DNA of 64,000 bases from Hippasteria phrygiana (Eukaryota > Echinodermata > Asteroidea > Valvatida > Goniasteridae), in the NCBI GenBank assembly GCA_037893225.1, contig JAZGUH010000628.1, positions 1,178,001 to 1,242,000 of the forward strand. The letters are read 5' to 3'. This document shows, one piece after another, positions 25,284-38,070 of this stretch (position 1 is its first letter; each line of letters begins with the position of its first letter). Position numbers and translations under genes: made by a program. The notes beneath the pieces are model-generated. The model did no database searches. It saw only the letters and a program-made list of their open reading frames with translations, and was not told the origin of the DNA.

Positions 25284-27139
25284 AGGTCGAGAAAATAAGT
25301 CGCCCTCAAAATTGCAGCAGAGATAGAGCACACAAAGGAGACTTCAGCCGTGTAATTACAAATGTCTGGAATACATATTTGGAGTATTATGATTATTTCT
25401 AAGTTTCATATTTTCCCAAAAAATTATTCAAAATTTCCAATATTTCTCCAAAAATAGGCTTTCATTACTCTCTAAAGAGGTTGCTAGCATTCCCATATGT
25501 CTCTGGAAGCAGTTTCAGGTGATTTTAGAAACTGTCATTTTTGGGCTAAAATCGACAAAAATGGCAGGGGGTACCCCTTGCCATTTTTTCAGGTCGAGAA
25601 AATATGTCGCCCTCAAAATTGCAGCAGAGATAGAGCACACAAAGGAGACTTCAGCCGTGTAATTACAGATGTCTGGAATACATAATTGGAGTATTATGAT
25701 TTTTTTCAAATTTGCTTATTTTTTCCAAAATTATTTAAAATTTCCAATATTTCTCCAAAAATAGGCTTCCATTACTCTCTAAAGAGGTTGCTAGCATTCC
25801 CATATGTCTCTGGAAGCAGTTTCAGGTGATTTTAGAAACTGTCATTTTTGGGCTAAAATCGACAAAAATGGCAGGGGGTACCCCTTACCATTTTTTTCAG
25901 GTCGAGAATATAAGTCGCCCTCAAAATTGCAGCAGAGATAAAGCACACAAAGGAGACTTCAGCCGTGTAAATACAGATGTCTCGAATAAATATTTGGAGT
26001 ATTATGATTTTTTTCTAATTTTCATATTTTCCCAAAAATTATTCAAAATTTCCAATATTTCTCTAAAAATAGGCTTTCATTACTCTCTAAAGAGGTTGCT
26101 AGCATTCCCATGTCTCTGGAAGCAGTTTCAGGTGATTTTGGAAACTGTCATTTTTGGGCTAAAATCGACTAAAATTGCAAGGGGTACCCCTTACCATTTT
26201 TTTCAGGTCGAGAAAATAAGTCGCCCTCAAAATTGCAGCAGAGATAGAGCACACAAAGGAGACTTCAGCCGTGTAATTACAGATGTCTCGAATAAATACA
26301 TGGAGTATTATGATTTTTTTTCTAATTTTCATATTTTCCCAAAATTATTTAGTTTGCAATATTTCTCTAAAAATAGGCTTTCATTACTCTCTAAAGAGGT
26401 TGCTAGCATTCCCATATGTCTCTGGAAGCAGTTTCAGGTGATTTTGGAAACTGTCATTTTTGGGCTAAAATCGACAAAAATGGCAAGGGGTACCCCTTGC
26501 GATTTTTTTCAGGTCGAGAAAATAAGTCGCCCTCAAAATTGCAGCAGAGATAGAGCACACAAAGGAGACTTCAGCCGTGTAATTACAGATGTCTGGAATA
26601 CATATTTGGAGTATTATGATGTTTTTCCAAGTTTCATATTTTCCCAAAAGTATTTAAAATTTCCAATATTTCTCAAAAAATAGGCTTTCATTAATTTCTA
26701 AAGAGGTTGCTAGCATCTCATATGTCTCTGGAAGCAGTTTCAGGTGATTTTAGAAACTGTCATTTTTGGGCTAAAATCGACAAAAATGGCAGGGGGTACC
26801 CCTTGCCATTTTTTCAGGTCGAGAAAATATGTCGCCCTCAAAATTGCAGCAGAGATAGAGCACACAAAGGAGACTTCAGCCGTGTAATTACAAATGTCTG
26901 GAATACATATTTGGAGTATTATGATTTTTTCTAAGTTTCATATTTTCCCAAAAAATTATTCAAAATTTCCAATATTTCTCCAAAAATAGGCTTTCATTAC
27001 TCTCTAAAGAGGTTGCTAGCATTCCCATATGTCTCTGGAAGCAGTTTCAGGTGATTTTAGAAACTGTCATTTTTGGGCTAAAATCGACAAAAATGGCAGG
27101 GGGTACCCCTTGCCATTTTTTCAGGTCGAGAAAATATGT

Positions 27140-30100
27140 CGCCCTCAAAATTGCAGCAGAGATAGAGCACACAAAGGAGACTTCAGCCGTGTAATTACAG
27201 ATGTCTGGAATACATATTTGGAGTATTATGATTTTTTTCAAATTTGCTTATTTTTTCCAAAATTATTTAAAATTTCCAATATTTCTCCAAAAATAGGCTT
27301 CCATTACTCTCTAAAGAGGTTGCTAGCATTCCCATATGTCTCTGGAAGCAGTTTCAGGTGATTTTAGAAACTGTCATTTTTGGGCTAAAATCGACAAAAA
27401 TGGCAGGGGGTACCCCTTACCATTTTTTTCAGGTCGAGAAAATAAGTCGCCCTCAAAATTGCAGCAGAGATAAAGCACACAAAGGAGACTTCAGCCGTGT
27501 AAATACAGATGTCTCGAATAAATATTTGGAGTATTATGATTTTTTTCTAATTTTCATATTTTCCCAAAAATTATTCAAAATTTCCAATATTTCTCTAAAA
27601 ATAGGCTTTCATTACTCTCTAAAGAGGTTGCTAGCATTCCCATGTCTCTGGAAGCAGTTTCAGGTGATTTTGGAAACTGTCATTTTTGGGCTAAAATCGA
27701 CAAAAATGGCAAGGGGTACCCCTTGCCATTTTTTCAGGTCGAGAAAATAAGTCGCCCTCAAAATTGCAGCAGAATTAGAGCACACAAAGGAGACTTCAGC
27801 CGTGTAATTACAGATGTCTGGAATACATATTTGGAGTATTATGATTTTTTTCTAAGTTTCATATTTTCCCCAAAATTATTCAAAATTTCCAATATTTCTC
27901 CAAAAATAGGCTTTCATTACTCTCTAAAGAGGTTGCTAGCATTCCCATATGTCTCTGGAAGCAGTTTCAGGTGATTTTTGGAATCTGTCATTTTTGGGCT
28001 AAAATCGACAAAAATGGCAGGGGGTACCCCTTACCATTTTTTTCAGGTCGAGAAAATAAGTCGCCCTCAAAATTGCAGCAGAGATAAAGCACACAAAGGA
28101 GACTTCAGCCGTGTAAATACAGATGTCTCGAATAAATATTTGGAGTATTATGATTTTTTTCTAATTTTCACATTTTCCCCAAAATTATTCAAAATTTCCA
28201 ATATTTCTCTAAAAATAGGCTTTCATTACTCTCTAAAGAGGTTGCTAGCATTCCCATGTCTCTGGAAGCAGTTTCAGGTGATTTTGGAAACTGTCATTTT
28301 TGGGCTAAAATCGACAAAAATGGCAAGGGGTACCCCTTGCCATTTTTTCAGGTCGAGAAAATAAGTCGCCCTCAAAATTGCAGCAGAATTAGAGCACACA
28401 AAGGAGACTTCAGCCGTGTAATTACAGATGTCTGGAATACATATTTGGAGTATTATGATTTTTTTCTAAGTTTCATATTTTCCCCAAAATTATTCAAAAT
28501 TTCCAATATTTCTCCAAAAATAGGCTTTCATTACTCTCTAAAGAGGTTGCTAGCATTCCCATATGTCTCTGGAAGCAGTTTCAGGTGATTTTTGGAATCT
28601 GTCATTTTTGGGCTAAAATCTACAAAAATGGCAGGGGGTACCCCTTACCATTTTTTTCAGGTCGAGAAAATAAGTCGCCCTCAAAATTGCAGCAGAGATA
28701 GAGCACACAAAGGAGACTTCAGCCTTGTAATTACAGATGTCTGGAATAAATGATTGGAGTATTATGATTTTTTTTCTAATTTTCATATTTTCCCAAAATT
28801 ATTTAGTTTGCAATATTTCTATAAAAATAGGCTTTCATTACTCTCTAAAGAGGTTGCTAGCATTCCCATATGTCTCTGGAATCAGTTTCAGGTGATTTTG
28901 GAAACTGTCATTTTTGGGCTAAAATCGACAACAATGGCAAGGGGTACCCCTTGCCATTTTTTCAGGTCGAGAAAATAAGTCGCCCTCAAAATTGCAGCAG
29001 AGATAGAGCACACAAAGGAGACTTCAGCCGTGTAATTACAGATTTCTGGAATACATTTGGAGTATTATGATGTTTTTCCAAGTTTCATATTTTCCCAAAA
29101 GTATTTAAAATTTCCAATATTTCTCTAAAAATAGGCTTTCATTACTCTCTAAAGAGGTTGCTAGCATTCCCATGTCTCTGGAAGCAGTTTCAGGTGATTT
29201 TGGAAACTGTCATTTTTGGGCTAAAATCGACTAAAATTGCAAGGGTACCCCTTACCATTTTTTTCAGGTCGAGAAAATAAGTCGCCCTCAAAATTGCAGC
29301 AGAGATAGAGCACACAAAGGAGACTTCAGCCGTGTAATTACAGATGTCTCGAATAAATACATGGAGTATTATGATTTTTTTTCTAATTTTCATATTTTCC
29401 CAAAATTATTTAGTTTGCAATATTTCTCTAAAAATAGGCTTTCATTACTCTCTAAAGAGGTTGCTAGCATTCCCATATGTCTCTGGAAGCAGTTTCAGGT
29501 GATTTTGGAAACTGTCATTTTTGGGCTAAAATCGACAAAAATGGCAAGGGGTACCCCTTGCCATTTTTTTCAGGTCGAGAAAATAAGTCGCCCTCAAAAT
29601 TGCAGCAGAGATAGAGCACACAAAGGAGACTTCAGCCGTGTAATTACAGATGTCTGGAATACATATTTGGAGTATTATGATTTTTTTCTAATTTTCATAT
29701 TTTCCCAAAATTATTTAGTTTGCAATATTTCTCTAAAAATAGGCTTTCATTACTCTCTAAAGAGGTTGCTAGCATTCCCATATGTCTCTGGAAGCAGATT
29801 CAGGTGATTTTGGAAACTGTCATTTTTGGGCTAAAATCGACAACAATGGCAAGGGGTACCCCTTACCATTTTTTCAGGTCGAGAAAATAAGTCGCCCTCA
29901 AAATTGCAGCAGAGATAGAGCACACAAAGGAGACTTCAGCCGTGTAATTACAGATGTCTCAAATATATACTTGGGAGTATTATGATTTTTTTCTAATTTT
30001 CTTATTTTTCCGAAAATTATTCAAAATTTCCAATATTTCTCCAAAAATAGGCTTCCATTACTCTCTAAAGAGGTTGCTAGCATTCCCATATGTCTCTGGA

Positions 30101-30595
30101 AGCAGTTTCGGGTGATTTTGGAAACTGTCATTTTTGGGCTAAAATCTACAAAAATGGCAGGGGGTGCCCCTTACCATTTTTTTCAGGTCGAGAAAATAAG
30201 TCGCCCTCAAAATTGCAGCAGAGATAGAGCACACAAAGGAGACTTCAGCCGTGTAATTACAGATGTCTCGAATAAATACTTGGAGTATTATGATTTTTTT
30301 CTAATTTTCATATTTTCCCAAAATTATTTAGTTTGCAATATTTCTCTAAAAATAGGCTTCCATTACTCTCTAAAGAGGTTGCTAGCATTCCCATATGTCT
30401 CTGGAAGCAGTTTCAGGTGATTTTGGAAACTGTCATTTTTGGGCTAAAATCGACAACAATGGCAAGGGGTACCCCTTACCATTTTTTCAGGTCGAGAAAA
30501 TACGTCGCCCTCAAAATTGCAGCAGAGATAGAGCACACAAAGGAGACTTCAGCCGTGTAATTACAGATGTCTGGAATACATATTTGGAGTATTAT
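27140..30595. repeat. 11-monomer higher-order repeat, copy 1 (3366 bp)
   Basis: The segment recurs at +3366 bp as 30506-33961. Shared private variants include GTGTAAATACAG, CAGAATTAGAGC, TTTTCACATTTTCC, CAGCCTTGTAATT, CTGGAATAAATGATTGG, CAAGGGTACCCC (one G missing), AAGCAGATTCAGG and GGGGGTGCCCC. I saw no difference in the parts compared, which implies a very recent duplication. Confidence 0.88.
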
Positions 30596-33500
30596 GATTT
30601 TTTTCAAATTTGCTTATTTTTTCCAAAATTATTTAAAATTTCCAATATTTCTCCAAAAATAGGCTTCCATTACTCTCTAAAGAGGTTGCTAGCATTCCCA
30701 TATGTCTCTGGAAGCAGTTTCAGGTGATTTTAGAAACTGTCATTTTTGGGCTAAAATCGACAAAAATGGCAGGGGGTACCCCTTACCATTTTTTTCAGGT
30801 CGAGAAAATAAGTCGCCCTCAAAATTGCAGCAGAGATAAAGCACACAAAGGAGACTTCAGCCGTGTAAATACAGATGTCTCGAATAAATATTTGGAGTAT
30901 TATGATTTTTTTCTAATTTTCATATTTTCCCAAAAATTATTCAAAATTTCCAATATTTCTCTAAAAATAGGCTTTCATTACTCTCTAAAGAGGTTGCTAG
31001 CATTCCCATGTCTCTGGAAGCAGTTTCAGGTGATTTTGGAAACTGTCATTTTTGGGCTAAAATCGACAAAAATGGCAAGGGGTACCCCTTGCCATTTTTT
31101 CAGGTCGAGAAAATAAGTCGCCCTCAAAATTGCAGCAGAATTAGAGCACACAAAGGAGACTTCAGCCGTGTAATTACAGATGTCTGGAATACATATTTGG
31201 AGTATTATGATTTTTTTCTAAGTTTCATATTTTCCCCAAAATTATTCAAAATTTCCAATATTTCTCCAAAAATAGGCTTTCATTACTCTCTAAAGAGGTT
31301 GCTAGCATTCCCATATGTCTCTGGAAGCAGTTTCAGGTGATTTTTGGAATCTGTCATTTTTGGGCTAAAATCGACAAAAATGGCAGGGGGTACCCCTTAC
31401 CATTTTTTTCAGGTCGAGAAAATAAGTCGCCCTCAAAATTGCAGCAGAGATAAAGCACACAAAGGAGACTTCAGCCGTGTAAATACAGATGTCTCGAATA
31501 AATATTTGGAGTATTATGATTTTTTTCTAATTTTCACATTTTCCCCAAAATTATTCAAAATTTCCAATATTTCTCTAAAAATAGGCTTTCATTACTCTCT
31601 AAAGAGGTTGCTAGCATTCCCATGTCTCTGGAAGCAGTTTCAGGTGATTTTGGAAACTGTCATTTTTGGGCTAAAATCGACAAAAATGGCAAGGGGTACC
31701 CCTTGCCATTTTTTCAGGTCGAGAAAATAAGTCGCCCTCAAAATTGCAGCAGAATTAGAGCACACAAAGGAGACTTCAGCCGTGTAATTACAGATGTCTG
31801 GAATACATATTTGGAGTATTATGATTTTTTTCTAAGTTTCATATTTTCCCCAAAATTATTCAAAATTTCCAATATTTCTCCAAAAATAGGCTTTCATTAC
31901 TCTCTAAAGAGGTTGCTAGCATTCCCATATGTCTCTGGAAGCAGTTTCAGGTGATTTTTGGAATCTGTCATTTTTGGGCTAAAATCTACAAAAATGGCAG
32001 GGGGTACCCCTTACCATTTTTTTCAGGTCGAGAAAATAAGTCGCCCTCAAAATTGCAGCAGAGATAGAGCACACAAAGGAGACTTCAGCCTTGTAATTAC
32101 AGATGTCTGGAATAAATGATTGGAGTATTATGATTTTTTTTCTAATTTTCATATTTTCCCAAAATTATTTAGTTTGCAATATTTCTATAAAAATAGGCTT
32201 TCATTACTCTCTAAAGAGGTTGCTAGCATTCCCATATGTCTCTGGAATCAGTTTCAGGTGATTTTGGAAACTGTCATTTTTGGGCTAAAATCGACAACAA
32301 TGGCAAGGGGTACCCCTTGCCATTTTTTCAGGTCGAGAAAATAAGTCGCCCTCAAAATTGCAGCAGAGATAGAGCACACAAAGGAGACTTCAGCCGTGTA
32401 ATTACAGATTTCTGGAATACATTTGGAGTATTATGATGTTTTTCCAAGTTTCATATTTTCCCAAAAGTATTTAAAATTTCCAATATTTCTCTAAAAATAG
32501 GCTTTCATTACTCTCTAAAGAGGTTGCTAGCATTCCCATGTCTCTGGAAGCAGTTTCAGGTGATTTTGGAAACTGTCATTTTTGGGCTAAAATCGACTAA
32601 AATTGCAAGGGTACCCCTTACCATTTTTTTCAGGTCGAGAAAATAAGTCGCCCTCAAAATTGCAGCAGAGATAGAGCACACAAAGGAGACTTCAGCCGTG
32701 TAATTACAGATGTCTCGAATAAATACATGGAGTATTATGATTTTTTTTCTAATTTTCATATTTTCCCAAAATTATTTAGTTTGCAATATTTCTCTAAAAA
32801 TAGGCTTTCATTACTCTCTAAAGAGGTTGCTAGCATTCCCATATGTCTCTGGAAGCAGTTTCAGGTGATTTTGGAAACTGTCATTTTTGGGCTAAAATCG
32901 ACAAAAATGGCAAGGGGTACCCCTTGCCATTTTTTTCAGGTCGAGAAAATAAGTCGCCCTCAAAATTGCAGCAGAGATAGAGCACACAAAGGAGACTTCA
33001 GCCGTGTAATTACAGATGTCTGGAATACATATTTGGAGTATTATGATTTTTTTCTAATTTTCATATTTTCCCAAAATTATTTAGTTTGCAATATTTCTCT
33101 AAAAATAGGCTTTCATTACTCTCTAAAGAGGTTGCTAGCATTCCCATATGTCTCTGGAAGCAGATTCAGGTGATTTTGGAAACTGTCATTTTTGGGCTAA
33201 AATCGACAACAATGGCAAGGGGTACCCCTTACCATTTTTTCAGGTCGAGAAAATAAGTCGCCCTCAAAATTGCAGCAGAGATAGAGCACACAAAGGAGAC
33301 TTCAGCCGTGTAATTACAGATGTCTCAAATATATACTTGGGAGTATTATGATTTTTTTCTAATTTTCTTATTTTTCCGAAAATTATTCAAAATTTCCAAT
33401 ATTTCTCCAAAAATAGGCTTCCATTACTCTCTAAAGAGGTTGCTAGCATTCCCATATGTCTCTGGAAGCAGTTTCGGGTGATTTTGGAAACTGTCATTTT

Positions 33501-33961
33501 TGGGCTAAAATCTACAAAAATGGCAGGGGGTGCCCCTTACCATTTTTTTCAGGTCGAGAAAATAAGTCGCCCTCAAAATTGCAGCAGAGATAGAGCACAC
33601 AAAGGAGACTTCAGCCGTGTAATTACAGATGTCTCGAATAAATACTTGGAGTATTATGATTTTTTTCTAATTTTCATATTTTCCCAAAATTATTTAGTTT
33701 GCAATATTTCTCTAAAAATAGGCTTCCATTACTCTCTAAAGAGGTTGCTAGCATTCCCATATGTCTCTGGAAGCAGTTTCAGGTGATTTTGGAAACTGTC
33801 ATTTTTGGGCTAAAATCGACAACAATGGCAAGGGGTACCCCTTACCATTTTTTCAGGTCGAGAAAATACGTCGCCCTCAAAATTGCAGCAGAGATAGAGC
33901 ACACAAAGGAGACTTCAGCCGTGTAATTACAGATGTCTGGAATACATATTTGGAGTATTAT
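30506..33961. repeat. 11-monomer higher-order repeat, copy 2 (3366 bp)
   Basis: Second copy of the 3366-bp block, adjacent to the first. It diverges from the first copy on the right where GATGTTTTTCCAAG (33962 onward) replaces GATTTTTTTCAAATTTGC (30596 onward), and on the left at ATACGTCG versus ATATGTCG. Confidence 0.88.
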
Positions 33962-36022
33962 GATGTTTTTCCAAGTTTCATATTTTCCCAAAAGTATTTA
34001 AAATTTCCAATATTTCTCCAAAAATAGGCTTTCATTACTTTCTAAAGAGGTTGCTAGCATTCCCATATGTCTCTGGAAGCAGTTTCAGGTGATTTTGGAA
34101 ACTGTCATTTTTTGGCTAAAATCGACAAAAATGGCAGGGGGTACCCCTTGCCATTTTTTCAGGTCGAGAAAATATGTCGCCCTCAAAATTGCAGCAGAGA
34201 TAGAGCACACAAAGGAGACTTCAGCCGTGTAATTACAGATGTCTCAAATATATACTTGGGAGTATTATGATTTTTTTCTAATTTTCTTATTTTCCGAAAA
34301 TTATTCAAAATTTCCAATATTTCTCCAAAAATAGGCTTCCATTACTCTCTAAAGAGGTTGCTAGCATTCCCATATGTCTCTGGAAGCAGTTTCAGGTGAT
34401 TTTAGAAACTGTCATTTTTGGGCTAAAATCGACAAAAATGGCAGGGGGTACCCCTTACCATTTTTTTCAGGTCGAGAAAATAAGTCGCCCTCAAAATTGC
34501 AGCAGAGATAGAGCACACAAAGGAGACTTCAGCCGTGTAATTACAGATGTCTCTAATAAATACTTGGAGTATTATGATTTTTTTCTAATTTTCATATTTT
34601 CCCAAAATTATTTAGTTTGCAATATTTCTCTAAAAATAGGCTTTCATTACTCTCTAAAGAGGTTGCTAGCATTCCCATATGTCTCTGGAAGCAGATTCAG
34701 GTGATTTTGGAAACTGTCATTTTTGGGCTAAAATCGACAACAATGGCAAGGGGTACCCCTTACCATTTTTTCAGGTCGAGAAAATAAGTCGCCCTCAAAA
34801 TTGCAGCAGAGATAGAGCACACAAAGGAGACTTCAGCCGTGTAATTACAGATGTCTCAAATATATACTTGGGAGTATTATGATTTTTTTCTAATTTTCTT
34901 ATTTTTCCGAAAATTATTCAAAATTTCCAATATTTCTCCAAAAATAGGCTTCCATTACTCTCTAAAGAGGTTGCTAGCATTCCCATATGTCTCTGGAAGC
35001 AGTTTCGGGTGATTTTGGAAACTGTCATTTTTGGGCTAAAATCGACAAAAATGGCAAGGAGTACCCCTTACCATTTTTTCAGGTCGAGAAAATAGGTCGC
35101 CCTCAAAATTGCAGCAGAGATAGAGCATACAAAGGAGACTTCAGCCGTGTTATCACAGATGTCTGGAATACATATTTGGAGTATTATGATTTTTTTCTAA
35201 ATTTCATTCTTTCCAAAATTATTTAAAATTTGCAATATTTCTCAAAAAATAGGCTTTCATTACTCTCTAAAGAGGTTGCTAGCATTCCCATATGTCTCTG
35301 GAAGCAGTTTCAGGTGATTTTTGGAAACTGTCATTTTTGGGCTAAAATCTACAAAAATGGCAGGGGGTGCCCCTTACCATTTTTTTCAGGTCGAGAAAAT
35401 AAGTCGCCCTCAAAATTGCAGCAGAGATAGAGCACACAAAGGAGACTTCAGCCGTGTAATTACAGATGTCTCGAATAAATACTTGGAGTATTATGATTTT
35501 TTTTCTAATTTTCATATTTTCCCAAAATTATTGAGTTTGCAATATTTCTCTAAAAATAGGCTTTCATTACTCTCTAAAGAGGTTGCTAGCATTCCCATAT
35601 GTCTCTGGAAGCAGTTTCAGGTGATTTTAGAAACTGTCATTTTTGGGCTAAAATCGACAAAAATGGCAAGGGGTACCCCTTGCCATTTTTTCAGGTCGAG
35701 AAAATAAGTCGCCCTCAAAATTGCAGCAGAGATAGAGCACACAAAGGAGACTTCAGCCGTGTAATTACAGATGTCTGGAATACATATTTGGAGTATTATG
35801 ATTTTTTTCAAATTTTCTTATTTTTTCCAAAATTATTCAAAATTTCCAATATTTCTCCAAAAATAGGCTTCCATTACTCTCTAAAGAGGTTGCTAGCATT
35901 CCCATATGTCTCTGGAAGCAGTTTCAGGTGATTTTAGAAACTGTCATTTTTGGGCTAAAATCGACAAAAATGGCAGGGGGTACCCCTTACCATTTTTTTC
36001 AGGTCGAGAAAATAAGTCGCCC

Positions 36023-36767
36023 TCAAAATTGCAGCAGATATAGAGCACACAAAGGAGACTTCAGCCGTGTAATTACAGATGTCTCGAATAAATACTTGGA
36101 GTATTATGATTTTTTTCTAATTTTCATATTTTCCCAAAATTATTTAGTTTGCAATATTTCTCTAAAAATAGGCTTCCATTACTCTCTAAAGAGGTTGCTA
36201 GCATTCCCATATGTCTCTGGAAGCAGTTTCAGGTGATTTTGGAAACTGTCATTTTTGGGCTAAAATCGACAAAAATTTTCAGGTCGAGAAAATATGTCGC
36301 CCTCAAAATTGCAGCAGAGATAGAGCACACAAAGGAGACTTCAGCCGTGTAATTACAGATGTCTCAAATATATACTTGGGAGTATTATGATTTTTTTCTA
36401 ATTTTCTTATTTTTCCGAAAATTATTCAAAATTTCCAATATTTCTCCAAAAATAGGCTTCCATTACTCTCTAAAGAGGTTGCTAGCATTCCCATATGTCT
36501 CTGGAAGCAGTTTCGGGTGATTTTGGAAACTGTCATTTTTGGGCTAAAATCGACAAAAATGGCAAGGAGTACCCCTTACCATTTTTTCAGGTCGAGAAAA
36601 TAGGTCGCCCTCAAAATTGCAGCAGAGATAGAGCACACAAAGGAGACTTCAGCCGTGTTATCACAGATGTCTGGAATACATATTTGGAGTATTATGATTT
36701 TTTCTAAATTTCATTCTTTCCAAAATTATTTAAAATTTGCAATATTTCTCTAAAAATAGGCTTTCAT
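36023..36767. repeat. Satellite block duplicated from window start (36022-bp displacement)
   Basis: These bases match 1-745 almost exactly, including the palindrome-less monomer (36271-36280), the TACTTGGGAGTATT variant, TTTTTCCGAAAATT, GCAAGGAGTACC and CCGTGTTATCACAG. Two small blocks about 36 kb apart are therefore near-identical although most intervening monomers are not. Confidence 0.88.
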
Positions 36768-36780
36768 TACTCTCTAAAGA

Positions 36781-38070
36781 GGTTGCTAGCATTCCTATAT
36801 GTCTTTGGAAGCAGTTTCAGGTGATTTAGAAAACTGTCAATTTTGGGCCAAAATGTACAAAAATGGCAAGGGGTATTCCTAACCATTTCTTTCAGTTCGA
36901 AAAAATAAGTCGCCCTCAATATTGCAGCAGAGATAGAACATACAATGGAGACTTTAGCCGTGTAATAGCAGCTGCCTGGGATTAATATTTGGAGTATTAT
37001 AATTTTTTCTAACTTTCAAATTTTCAAAAATTATTCAAAATTTGCAACATTTCTTCAAAAATAGGCTTTAATTACCCTTTCGAAAGGTTTCTAGCATTCC
37101 CATATGTCTCTGGAAGCAGTTTCAGACGATTTTGGAAACTGTCATTTTTATGCCAAAATCGACAAAAATGGCAACGGGTACCCCTAACCAATTTTTTCAG
37201 GTCGAGAAAATAAGTCGCCCTCAAAACTGCAACAGAGATAGAATATACAATGGAGACTTCAGCCGTGTACTGGGATTAATATTTGAGTATAATAATTTTA
37301 CCTAAATTTGATATTTTTTCCAAAATTATTCACAATTTGCAATTTGTTTTAAAAAATACGCTTAAATTACTCTCTGAAAAGGTTTCTAACATTCCCATAT
37401 ATCTCCGAAAGCAATTACAGACGATTTGGGAAAGTGTCATTTTTTTGGCAAAATCGACAAAAATGGCAAGAGGTACAATTTTGTTTAGGTCGAAAAAAAT
37501 AAGTCGTCCTCAAAATTGCAGCAGAGATAGAACATGCAATGGAGACTGCAGCCGTGTACTAACAGCTGCCTGGGATTAATATTTGGAGTATAATAATTTT
37601 TCCTAAATTTGATATTTTCCCAACATTATTCAAAATTTGCAATATTTCTCCGAAATGGGTTTTAATTACTCTCTTCAATGGTTTCTAGCATTCCTATATG
37701 TCCCTGGAAGCAGTTTCTGACAAAAATGGCAAGGGGTACTCCTGGGCATATTCGAAATAATTTTTGTTCCAAAATTATGAAAAAGTTGGGATTTGTCAGA
37801 AAGATGTACTTTTGTTACCCTCCAAAAGGCTTTCCAAAATGTATCTTGAACCGATTTCTGCTGATTTCGAAAAGTGTCACTTTGAGCCAAAAAATCGACA
37901 ATCTGTCGTGAAGTTGGAGACTTTAGCCCTGCAATTTGAGATGTCCGGGATTAATATTTGGATAATTATGAATCAAAAAAATCATTTGGGGCCAAAATCG
38001 ACACAAAATTAACCCTGCCCTTTTTGTCGATGAAGCAGACGAGTGGACGATGGAGACTTCATGCATAGAT
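36781..38070. repeat. Degenerate right edge of the satellite array
   Basis: Four monomer-sized units can be traced through the landmark TCTAGCATTCC(C/T)ATATGTC near 36787, 37090, 37388 and 37684, but identity to the consensus falls steadily outward. The KpnI core decays through GGGGTATTCC (36870), GGGTACCCCTAACC (37177), AGAGGTACAATTTTG (37471) and GGGGTACTCCTGGG (37732). Fragments such as GGCCAAAATCGACAC near 37990 and ATGGAGACTTCATGC near 38051 are the last echoes. Confidence 0.9.

Larger units (their letters stand above)
1..36780. repeat. 306-bp satellite array (about 120 tandem monomers)
   Basis: The stretch is made entirely of head-to-tail copies of one AT-rich unit. Landmarks such as TCTCTGGAAGCAG, AAAGAGGTTGCTAGCATTCC and GGAGACTTCAGCCGTG recur every 303-307 bp. 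Most length variation comes from a 2-bp indel (CCCATATG versus CCCATG) and from T-run length. Each monomer normally holds KpnI (GGTACC), NheI (GCTAGC) and often NdeI (CATATG) sites. The first ~745 bases match 36023-36767, so the window opens inside the array. Reading frames of 60-285 codons appear on both strands because 306 is divisible by three and the monomer is stop-poor in some frames; they repeat with every monomer, end at a conserved TGA, and resemble no protein family I know, so they are not annotated as genes. A centromeric or pericentromeric role is inference from size, homogeneity and higher-order structure. Confidence 0.97.

Noticed and set aside
1..36780. Many open frames of 60-285 codons on both strands
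   Set aside because: They recur once per satellite monomer, overlap each other in several frames and have no family resemblance; they follow from a stop-poor monomer of about 306 bp.
1..36780. CRISPR-like or minisatellite array
   Set aside because: There is no short repeat/unique spacer alternation; the whole 306-bp unit is repeated and the context is eukaryotic.
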